Shown: positions 16,786-24,440 of the stretch, in pieces
Position numbering within the stretch: the stretch's first letter is position 1
Layout of the letters: each line of letters begins with the position of its first letter
Source: Ramlibacter sp.
GTDB taxonomy: Bacteria > Pseudomonadota > Gammaproteobacteria > Burkholderiales > Burkholderiaceae_C
Assembly (NCBI GenBank): GCA_029237735.1
Contig: JAQZBU010000021.1
Location: 1-54,561 of the forward strand
Direction: 5' to 3'
DNA length: 54,561 nt
Position numbers and translations under genes: made by a program
Notes under the pieces: generated by a model
Seen by the model: the letters and a program-made list of their open reading frames with translations, nothing else
What the model was told of the DNA's origin: nothing
Database searches by the model: none

Positions 16786-19269
16786 TCAGCCGGCCTTGAC
16801 CGCTGTCTGCTGGACCCCATAAGCGCGCAAGGCTTCTTCGGTCCGTCCGGCGAGCGCCCTGATGTGCTCCACCCAGTCGCTCGCGCTTGGCCAGTTTCGC
16901 TGTTCCACCATCGGCACATAGACCCGCCGCACCAGGTGGTACAGCGCCGTCGCGCCTGCTTCGCCGCTCATCCCCAACAGGGAATGAAGCGTATCCAGGC
17001 TGGACTGAAAATCCCGTTGCGCATGGCTTTGGTCCAGCCGGTCCACGAGCCGGCCGATCTCGGGCAGGAATTCGTTGAGCAGTTCTTCCAGCATGCCGAT
17101 GCGGCAATAGCTCGCCAGCCGGTCGACGTCCAGCAACTCCTCGCCTTGTTGCACTTGGGCCGTGTGCGATGACGGGGCACGTTGCCGATCGCCTGTCAAC
17201 TGGCCTAGCTTCGCGAACAACACGCCGGCTTCAACCGGCTTGGTCAGAATTTCGTCCATCCCTACCTGTCGAGCCGCCGCCGCGGTTTCAGCGTCCGAAT
17301 AGGCGGTTACCGCAACGATGGGGATGTCGCGCCACGCGGCGCCGCTCGTCCGAATGGCCCGCGCTGCCTCGAGCCCGCCCATGCCCGGCATATTCAGGTC
17401 CATGACGATTGCCTGCCACTCGCCGCCTGAATGCAGAAGGTCCAGCACCGCCTGCCCATGGGCGGCTTCCCCCACCTGGGCGCCCGCGTGTCGCAGGTAG
17501 GCGGCCACGGCTTTTCTATTGGCGGCACTGTCGTCCGCCAGCAGAATGCGACGGCCCGCCAATGGCGCGGCGTCATGCCCCAACCGCGCCGGAGTTGCCA
17601 TCGCGCTTTGCAACGCCTGCATCAGGGGCAGTTGCGCGCATGGCTTTCCGACAAAGCCGTCCATGCCCGCCTTCCGCGCCTTGACGGCGGCCAGGTGGGC
17701 CGGCTCGCTCGTGTGGGCCACGATGCGAACATTGCGATGCCGCGGGTCTTGCGCCGCGCGAATCCGTTGCGCCACGCCATAACCATCGAGCACCGGCATG
17801 TTGAGGTCCAGCAACACGAGGTCATAGTGCCTGGTGGCCAGTAACTCGAGGGCACGCCGCCCACTTTCCGCTTCGTCGACGGACATCTGCAGGGGCTGCA
17901 ACTTGTGCCGCGTGATCATGCGCTGCATCGCATCGTCGTCGACGATCAACAGGTGTTTGCCGTGCAACGCGGCATGCGCCGCATCGTGTGTGGCCTGGCG
18001 TTGCGCCAGGGTCGCCTCCTCGTTGACGGGCGGAAATCGCAGCGTGAAGACCGTATATTCCCCAACGACCGACTCGCAGTCGATCTCGCCACCGAACGAC
18101 CGCATCACGCGCCGGCAGTAGGCCAGCCCCAGCCCGGTACCGCCCGACTTGCCCGCCGAATTGAACGGCTCGAACAACTCGGCCTGCAGCTCCGGGGCAA
18201 TCCCGGGGCCGCTGTCGCGAACCCTCACCTGCCTGCCCTCGACAACGAACGACAGGGTCGCGTCGGGTTTGAGCGTCATGTAGTGAAAGGCGTTCTTGAT
18301 CAGGTTGAACAGCACGAACAGGTAGGCCGTTTCGTCGCCGCGGAAAGTGAAGTCATCGATGACGTGCACGTCGACCTTGCTGCGCTCGTCCATGCTGTCC
18401 CAGCCGTATTCCTCCACTGCCTTGCGGGTCGCCTCGGCCGCCGACAGGAGGCGAAAGTCGCGCGAATCAATCGGCTTGGCGCTGACTTCATCCAGTGTCA
18501 TGGCGATGACCTGCAAACCGCGATTGACGGCCAATTCGCTTTCGGCGAGCAGGCGGTACAGTGCGTCGGCCTGGACGGCGGACAACGGCTGCGGCTCCAA
18601 CGACGTGGTCGGCTGCGGAAGTGCCCGCTGTATGCGATCGAGGTTGTTCCTGATCTGGCTGAGGGGGTTTCGCATCTCATGCGCGATCGATCCCGCCAGC
18701 GCCCGGTAGGTACGCTTGATCTTCTCGGCTTCGGCCTGCTTTTCCACGAATTTGAAAAGGCTTCCCCCGATGATGACCAATACCAGGATCGGCAGCCTCG
18801 CCGCGTAATCCATCGGGACGACGGGATTGGGCACCAATGCGGCATACAGCAGCGCTGCGCCAACCGTGCCGATGACGAATGTCACGATGGTGTTGCGCCA
18901 ATCGGTGAGCAGGATCAAAAGGAACGTCGCCATCATCGTATTGGCGACAGCGACGACGCCGCCGCCGTTGGCGAGCGCTGTGAAGGTGAAGAAAAAGGGC
19001 AGGCAGTACAGCAGCGCCCCGTAGGAGTAGGCGATGTAATAAGGCTTGAGCCGTTCCGGCCAGTACCTGCGGGTGGCCAGGCCGGCGCAGATCAACATCG
19101 CCAACACGCGCAGCCACAGGTCATCGTAAGGCGGCAAGCTCTTCGTGAATCGCAGCAGGTAAAACAGCGGGAAGGCCGCAACGCCGACCATGCCCGTGTA
19201 TTCGATGTAGGCGCGCCCGTGGGAGTGGTATGCCCTGAAGTGCTCGAACATCGAGCGCAGCCATGTCAT
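16786..19269 (-). CDS. Six-TM hybrid sensor kinase (CqsS/PhcS/LqsS-like) with two receivers and HPt
   Basis: 827 residues. Six hydrophobic segments (about 28-172) with very short loops form an integral sensor like those of CqsS, PhcS and LqsS, which detect small lipid-like autoinducers. Then come an H-box (H197, IAHEMRNPLSQ), an HATPase (FNLIKNAFHYM, RDSGPGIAPE, GGTGLGLAYC), receiver 1 (D488, LVLLDLNMPV), receiver 2 (D624, IVMDLNMPG) and an HPt domain (H762, LHSLLGMSGEAGA). All phosphorelay residues are intact. The start overlaps the preceding stop by four bases (ATGA), so production is coupled to the oxidase gene. Ligand specificity is inferred from fold and operon, not known. Confidence 0.9.
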   Translation of the reverse strand: MTWLRSMFEHFRAYHSHGRAYIEYTGMVGVAAFPLFYLLRFTKSLPPYDDLWLRVLAMLICAGLATRRYWPERLKPYYIAYSYGALLYCLPFFFTFTALANGGGVVAVANTMMATFLLILLTDWRNTIVTFVIGTVGAALLYAALVPNPVVPMDYAARLPILVLVIIGGSLFKFVEKQAEAEKIKRTYRALAGSIAHEMRNPLSQIRNNLDRIQRALPQPTTSLEPQPLSAVQADALYRLLAESELAVNRGLQVIAMTLDEVSAKPIDSRDFRLLSAAEATRKAVEEYGWDSMDERSKVDVHVIDDFTFRGDETAYLFVLFNLIKNAFHYMTLKPDATLSFVVEGRQVRVRDSGPGIAPELQAELFEPFNSAGKSGGTGLGLAYCRRVMRSFGGEIDCESVVGEYTVFTLRFPPVNEEATLAQRQATHDAAHAALHGKHLLIVDDDAMQRMITRHKLQPLQMSVDEAESGRRALELLATRHYDLVLLDLNMPVLDGYGVAQRIRAAQDPRHRNVRIVAHTSEPAHLAAVKARKAGMDGFVGKPCAQLPLMQALQSAMATPARLGHDAAPLAGRRILLADDSAANRKAVAAYLRHAGAQVGEAAHGQAVLDLLHSGGEWQAIVMDLNMPGMGGLEAARAIRTSGAAWRDIPIVAVTAYSDAETAAAARQVGMDEILTKPVEAGVLFAKLGQLTGDRQRAPSSHTAQVQQGEELLDVDRLASYCRIGMLEELLNEFLPEIGRLVDRLDQSHAQRDFQSSLDTLHSLLGMSGEAGATALYHLVRRVYVPMVEQRNWPSASDWVEHIRALAGRTEEALRAYGVQQTAVKAG

Positions 19270-19937
19270 GGCTTGCCTGTGTCCACGTTGGCTAGCGCCA
19301 CCTGATCCAGCAGCTGGCCGGTCAAGAACAAGGTGGTGCGTGCCACCTGAACGACCTGAGCCTGTTCGGCGGGCGTGATGGCGAAGCGTTCGATGGCCTC
19401 GGTCACCTGCCGTATGTGTGCTTCGTCAGCCTGGGCGTGGGAGCCGAAGAAGGTCAGGTTCTTGCTGGTCAGTTGGAGGTCCTGGCTGATCTTGGCGAAC
19501 GGGCCGGCAATATGGCCGTAGACGCCCTCGGCCCAGAAGCTGTAGCCCAGGCGCGCAATGGCACCATACCTCAGCGACACGTAGTACAGGTAGCCGATCA
19601 ATGCCTCGGTTGCCGGCAAGGGCTGCCGGGCCAGGTCCGCCTCGTCGAATAGTCCCACGCTCTTGAGGTCGTGAATCACCATACGCTCGTGGCCAAGCTC
19701 CTCGGCAGCGTGCCGATAGACGAATTTGAGCAAGCCTTCGGGTGCCGGCACAAACGCGGCGACCGCCTGGTTCATCGAATTGTGGCGAGAGTAATGGTAG
19801 ACCTGCAACATCAAGTCGCGGTACAGGGGGCGCTGGACCGGCTTGCTCATGACGCAGCGCCAGAACTCTCCAGCCTTGATACGGGCCCATTCGGCATCGA
19901 CGATTTGCTGCAGGGTCTCGATGAAACGGTCGCTCAT
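19266..19937 (-). CDS. Heme-oxygenase-like iron-containing redox enzyme
   Basis: 223 residues from MSDRFIETLQQIVDAEW. An all-helical protein of the TenA/PqqC/heme-oxygenase-like group annotated as iron-containing redox enzymes. Likely metal ligands lie in HAAEELGHERMVIHDL and HAQADEAHIRQV, both with acidic-x-x-His patterns. The start overlaps the acyltransferase stop by ATGA and the stop overlaps the kinase start by ATGA. Many members of this fold are non-haem di-iron oxygenases acting on lipids or amino acids. Placed between an acyltransferase and a sensor, it may modify the acyl signal. The reaction is inference. Confidence 0.75.
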   Translation of the reverse strand: MSDRFIETLQQIVDAEWARIKAGEFWRCVMSKPVQRPLYRDLMLQVYHYSRHNSMNQAVAAFVPAPEGLLKFVYRHAAEELGHERMVIHDLKSVGLFDEADLARQPLPATEALIGYLYYVSLRYGAIARLGYSFWAEGVYGHIAGPFAKISQDLQLTSKNLTFFGSHAQADEAHIRQVTEAIERFAITPAEQAQVVQVARTTLFLTGQLLDQVALANVDTGKP

Positions 19938-20610
19938 GCAAACGCTCCCTGACCGGCTGAACCCAGCGAAGCCGCGGGCAACATGGCCATCGCCGCGCCG
20001 CATCGTGCTCCAGGCTCCGACAAGGCGACTGTCACTCGCTCCAGCGGGCCGTGGATGAGGGTGTAGCGCTTGGCAGTGCCCTGCAGGGGGACGTCCTCGG
20101 CGACTACTTCGAAGCCGAACCGTCGATACAGACGCGCCAGCGCGGGCGTGCAAGCCGCGTGCAGGTTGCCCGCCTGTGCCGACTCCTGCAAGAATGACAC
20201 GGCAAGGAACAGACAGCGGCGCAACGAGTCGATACCGCCTCGAAATTCAGGATCCATCACAAGTCGTCCCATCTCCCAGCTGTCGGCAGTCGAGTAGCCG
20301 GGCTCCGGCTGCGCTTCCAACAGCAATTGTTCAGTCAGGGTCAAGCCGAAACGCATTGGGACAGCCCGAATCGTCCCGACGATCTCGCCCCAATATTCGA
20401 AAGCGACAGTGATGCCCACCTCGTCTCTTTTTTTTCGTGCACGGGAAACAGCGGATCGAGCGCGCAATGCATCCCCAGGTCGATGTGCCCGCGCAAGGCC
20501 CGAACCTTCTCGATGTCTACATGCGTTTGCAGATGGCGCAGCACCAGGTCTTGCGCCAACGCGACAGGCGCGCGGAACTGCGGCGATGCCCAAGCATGAT
20601 GATTGCTCAT
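19934..20610 (-). CDS. GNAT-fold autoinducer-synthase-like N-acyltransferase, split by a frameshift at an A8 run
   Basis: The 5' part starts at ATG 20610 (MSNHHAWASPQFRAPV) with a strong GGGAGGG site. It runs to HEKK at the eight-A run (20428-20435 on the plus strand as T8) and in that frame ends after 89 codons. Reading one base back (A AAA AAA) continues as RDEVGITVAFEYWGEIVGTI and ends at 19934, giving about 225 residues. The joined protein resembles FeeM/exosortase-associated acyltransferases and LuxI-like folds: EIVGTIRAVP, SWEMGRLVMDPEFRGG, LYRRFGFEVVAED. The downstream part overlaps the next start by ATGA, so its frame is clearly used. The shift may be programmed slippage, a real mutation or a sequencing error. 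It would make an N-acyl product from acyl-ACP or acyl-CoA. Confidence 0.7.
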
Positions 20611-20675
20611 GTTCGATCCCTCCCTTGACTCAATAGGTCCTGTGCGCGGGCTGCCCCCAGGCGCACTTTGAAAGA

Positions 20676-20703
20676 ATTATCTGCGATTGTTGAGCCAACG
20701 CAA
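20676..20703 (-). promoter_or_regulatory. Possible sigma-70 promoter of the signalling operon
   Basis: Minus strand TTGCGT, 16 bases, GATAAT, located 65-93 bases before the acyltransferase start at 20610 in the divergent gap with selO. Match is moderate; no operator repeat was recognised. Confidence 0.35.
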
Positions 20704-20760
20704 GGACATGCGATTTCCCCCTCGGGCACCCGGACGGAGGAAAACCCGGACAATGGCGTA

Positions 20761-22265
20761 ATGAATGAACGCATCGAAGCGGTCGCGGAGCAGCTCGACC
20801 TGGGGCTGCCATTGCGCCACGCGTTCGCGCAGCTCGGCCAGGCCTTCTACACCGAAGTTTCCCCCCGCCCTCTCCCCGACCCCTATCTCGTGGCAGTCAA
20901 CAGCCCGCTGGCAGGCGACCTTGGGCTCGATCCGGCACTGCTGACCTCACCGGCTGGTGTCGAGGCTTTCACCGGCAACATTCCGATCGCCGGGAGCCGT
21001 CCGTTGGCCAGCGTGTACAGCGGCCATCAATTCGGGGTATGGGCCGGGCAGCTCGGCGACGGCCGGGCGATTCTGCTTGGCGAACTGCCGACCCCGGCCG
21101 GGCCGCAGGAATTGCAGCTCAAGGGCAGCGGCCTCACTCCCTACTCGCGCATGGGCGACGGCCGCGCCGTGCTGCGCTCCAGCATCCGGGAGTTCCTGGG
21201 GTCGGAGGCGATGTGGGGCCTGGGCATCCCGACCACGCGGGCGCTGTGCGTCACCGGCTCGGATGCGCCGGTTCGCCGCGAGGAAATCGAGACGGCCGCC
21301 GTGGTCACGCGCGTGTCGCCAAGCTTCGTGCGCTTCGGGCATTTCGAGCACTTCTCCGCCCGCGAGCAATATGGCGAGCTCGCCCGACTCGCCGATGACG
21401 TGATCGACAGGTTCTACCCGGAATGCCGGGCCACGGCGAAGTTCGCCGGTAATGCCTATGCCGCGCTGCTCGAGCAGGTCAGCGAGCGCACCGCCGCGAT
21501 GGTGGCGCAATGGCAGGCCGTGGGTTTCTGCCACGGCGTGATGAACACGGACAACATGAGCATCCTGGGCCTCACGATCGACTACGGCCCCTTCCAGTTC
21601 CTCGATGCGTTCGACCCCGGCCACATCTGCAACCACAGCGACGAACAGGGCCGCTACGCGTACAACAAGCAGCCGAACGTCGCGTACTGGAATCTTTTTT
21701 GCCTCGGCCAGGCCTTGCTGCCGCTGATCACCGACCAGGAGCTGGCGCTGGCGGCGCTCGAGTCGTACAAGACGGTGTTCCCCCGCGAGCTTGAAGCGCG
21801 CATGCGCGCCAAGCTGGGGCTGGCCGACGCGCAGCCCGAAGACCGCGAGCTGATCGAGTCCATCCTCAAGCTGCTCGCAAAGGACCGGGTGGACTACACG
21901 ATTTTCTGGCGCCGGCTGTCGCGCCACATCGCGGGCGAGCCCGCCGAGACGGTGCGCGACCTGTTCCTGCAGCGCGTCGAGCTGGACGACTGGCTCGCCC
22001 GGTACCTTCAAAGGCTCGGCACCGGCGGGCTCGGCTCGGGCGGGCGTGATGCGGCCGCGGAACTCATGCTGCGGACAAACCCCAAATACGTGTTGCGCAA
22101 CCACCTCGGGGAACTCGCCATCCGCCAGGCGAAACTTAAGGACTATTCCGGTGTCCAAGACCTGCTGACCTTGGCGCATGCCCCCTTCGACGAACATCCG
22201 GGGCACGAAGACAAGGCCGGCTTTCCGCCCGATTGGGCATCACACATCGAAATCAGCTGCTCTTC

Positions 22266-22269
<4 letters not shown>
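20761..22269 (+). CDS. selO: Protein adenylyltransferase SelO (YdiU)
   Basis: 502 residues from [16 protein letters not shown]; a longer in-frame reading from 20668 has no ribosome site. A pseudokinase-fold enzyme that transfers AMP to Ser/Thr/Tyr of target proteins, linked to oxidative-stress response. Motifs include [38 protein letters not shown] and the metal/catalytic region [13 protein letters not shown] with [12 protein letters not shown]. The protein ends in CSS, the place where eukaryotic SelO has selenocysteine-Ser-Ser. It overlaps msrB by four bases, fitting a shared role in redox protection. The ATG is preceded by a tiny reading frame ATG-GCG-TAA at 20753 that overlaps it as TAATG. 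Confidence 0.96.
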
Positions 22270-22682
<413 letters not shown>

Positions 22683-22691
22683 CCGATCTCC

Positions 22692-23237
22692 ATGAAACTG
22701 CTTCTAGATTTTTTCCCCATCATCCTTTTCTTCGTCGCGTTCAAATTCGCGGGGATTTATGTCGCGACGGGCGTCGCCATCGTCGCCACCATCGCGCAGA
22801 TCGCCTGGCTGCGCCACAGCACTGGCAAGGTGGAACCCATGCAATGGGCCAGCCTGGCAATCATCCTCGTGTTCGGCGGCGCGACCATCGCGCTGCAGAA
22901 CGAGACCTTCATCAAGTGGAAACCCACCGTGCTGTACTGGCTGATGGGCGGCACACTGGCAGCCGGCCAGCTCTTCTTTCGCAAGAATTTGCTCAAGAGC
23001 CTGATGGGCTCGCAGCTGGAATTGCCTGAGGCCGCCTGGCGCGTCACCAACTGGAGCTGGATCGCGTTCTTCGCGCTGATGGGCGTTGTCAATCTCTGGG
23101 TGGCGTACACATTCGATACCGACACCTGGGTCAACTTCAAGCTGTTCGGCGGGCTCGGGCTGATGGCGCTCTTCGTCGTGGGCCAGGCGCTTTACCTCGG
23201 CCGCTATATGAAGGCCGACGAGGCGAGCGGGCCATGA
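22692..23237 (+). CDS. yciB: Inner-membrane septation protein YciB/IspZ family
   Basis: 181 residues with five to six membrane helices. The family start MKLLLDFFPIILFFVAFK and the motif KPTVLYWLMGGTLAAGQLFF are clear, as is RVTNWSWIAFFALMGVVNLW. YciB-family proteins affect intracellular septation and envelope maintenance. It lies 9 bases after msrB and overlaps bolA by four bases, the usual Comamonadaceae order. Confidence 0.95.
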   Translation: MKLLLDFFPIILFFVAFKFAGIYVATGVAIVATIAQIAWLRHSTGKVEPMQWASLAIILVFGGATIALQNETFIKWKPTVLYWLMGGTLAAGQLFFRKNLLKSLMGSQLELPEAAWRVTNWSWIAFFALMGVVNLWVAYTFDTDTWVNFKLFGGLGLMALFVVGQALYLGRYMKADEASGP

Positions 23238-23509
23238 ACGGCGGCCTGACGGGGATCACCCCGGAAGCGATGCGGGCTCGGCTGGAGGAACTCCTGGCTC
23301 CCACGCTCGTCGAAGTGATCGACGAAAGCTCGCAGCATGCCGGCCACGCCGGGGCGGACGGGAGCGGTTACGGCACCCATTTCCGGGTGCGGATCGCCTC
23401 CCCGCTGTTCGAAGGCCGCTCCCGCGTGGCGCGCCATCGGCTTGTGTATGATGCGCTGCAAGTTTTTGTGGACCGCGGCCTTCATGCCCTGGCGATCGAA
23501 ACTCTCTGA
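23234..23509 (+). CDS. BolA family protein
   Basis: 91 residues. Typical BolA/IbaG fold: MRARLEELLAPTLVEVIDES at the start, then THFRVRIASPLFEGRSRVARHR with the family's conserved basic turn, and DALQVFVDRGLHALAIETL at the end. BolA proteins bind Fe-S-carrying monothiol glutaredoxins and may act on DNA. The ATG overlaps the yciB stop. Confidence 0.93.
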   Translation: MNGGLTGITPEAMRARLEELLAPTLVEVIDESSQHAGHAGADGSGYGTHFRVRIASPLFEGRSRVARHRLVYDALQVFVDRGLHALAIETL

Positions 23510-23541
23510 CCACCCCTCCTGACTCTCTTAGGGACTCTCCA

Positions 23542-24321
23542 ATGAAGCAATTCCTCCTGTCCGCACTGGCGGCAGCCATCCTCGGCCTCGCCCTGCCCGC
23601 CTTCGCGCAGAACGTCGCTATAGTCAACGGCAAGGCGGTGCCGAAGGCCCGCGTGGACGCGCTGGCCGCGCAGCTGGCCAAGTCGGGCCGGCCGGTGTCG
23701 GTCGAGATGCAGGGCCAACTGAAAGACGAAGTCATTGCCCGCGAGGTCTTCATGCAAGAGGCGCAAAAACGCGGCCTGGACGCCACCGAGGACTTCAAGA
23801 GCCAGATGGAGCTGGCGCGCCAGACGCTGCTGATCCGCGAGCTGTTCGCCGATCATCAGAAGGCCAACCCCGTGACCGACGCCGACATCAAGGCCGAGTA
23901 CGACAAGTTCGTCGCGGCCAACGGCGGCAAGGAATACCGCGCCCGCCACATCCTGGTCGAAAAGGAAGACGAGGCCAAGGCCATCATCGCGTCCCTCAAG
24001 AAGGGCGGCAAGTTCGACGAGATCGCCAAGAAGCAATCGAAGGACCCGGGCTCGGGCGCCAATGGCGGCGACCTCGATTGGGCCAACGCGGCCAGCTACG
24101 TGCCCGAGTTCTCAGGCGCACTCATCAAGCTGAACAAGGGCCAGCTGACGCAGGAGCCCGTGAAGAGCCAATTCGGCTATCACGTCATCCGCCTGGACGA
24201 CGTGCGCGAGGCGCAACTGCCCAAGCTGGACGAGGTCAAGCCGCAAATCGCCCAGCAGCTTCAGCAGCAGAAGCTCGCGAAGTTCCAGGAAGAACTGCGC
24301 GGCAAGGCGAAGATCGAATAA
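23542..24321 (+). CDS. Periplasmic peptidyl-prolyl isomerase, parvulin (PpiC/SurA) type
   Basis: 259 residues. A signal peptide (MKQFLLSALAAAILGLALPAFA) is cut near residue 22. Residues about 35-125 form the SurA/PrsA-like helical part, and about 132-225 the parvulin domain: YRARHILVEKEDEAKAII, GGKFDEIAKKQSKDPGS, FGYHVIRLDDVR. Would assist folding of exported proteins. A clear terminator follows. Last gene of the selO-to-ppiC run, 32 bases after bolA. Confidence 0.95.
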   Translation: MKQFLLSALAAAILGLALPAFAQNVAIVNGKAVPKARVDALAAQLAKSGRPVSVEMQGQLKDEVIAREVFMQEAQKRGLDATEDFKSQMELARQTLLIRELFADHQKANPVTDADIKAEYDKFVAANGGKEYRARHILVEKEDEAKAIIASLKKGGKFDEIAKKQSKDPGSGANGGDLDWANAASYVPEFSGALIKLNKGQLTQEPVKSQFGYHVIRLDDVREAQLPKLDEVKPQIAQQLQQQKLAKFQEELRGKAKIE

Positions 24322-24344
24322 ACGCGGAAACCGGCTTGCAGGAC

Positions 24345-24369
24345 AACGCGGCCACCCGGCCGCGTTTTT
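24345..24369 (+). terminator. Intrinsic terminator after ppiC-like gene
   Basis: AACGCGGCC-ACCC-GGCCGCGTT, a perfect 9-bp stem with a 4-base loop, followed by TTTTT, 24 bases after the stop codon. Confidence 0.9.
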
Positions 24370-24440
24370 GCGTGAGCTTGACGGGACGGGTCCTGCTGTC
24401 AGCGTATATGTAGACGATGCGGCTACGTAGCTTGCTGCGC

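Noticed and set aside
16763..17107. Longer N-terminus for the receiver-kinase (start at 17107)
   Set aside because: The extra 115 residues lie in another frame of the upstream kinase HPt region and are Arg/Pro-rich noise; MLPEASAILFVDDE starts the domain correctly.
17905..19305. 466-codon plus-strand frame opposite the hybrid kinase
   Set aside because: Shadow of a kinase gene with all phosphorelay residues intact.
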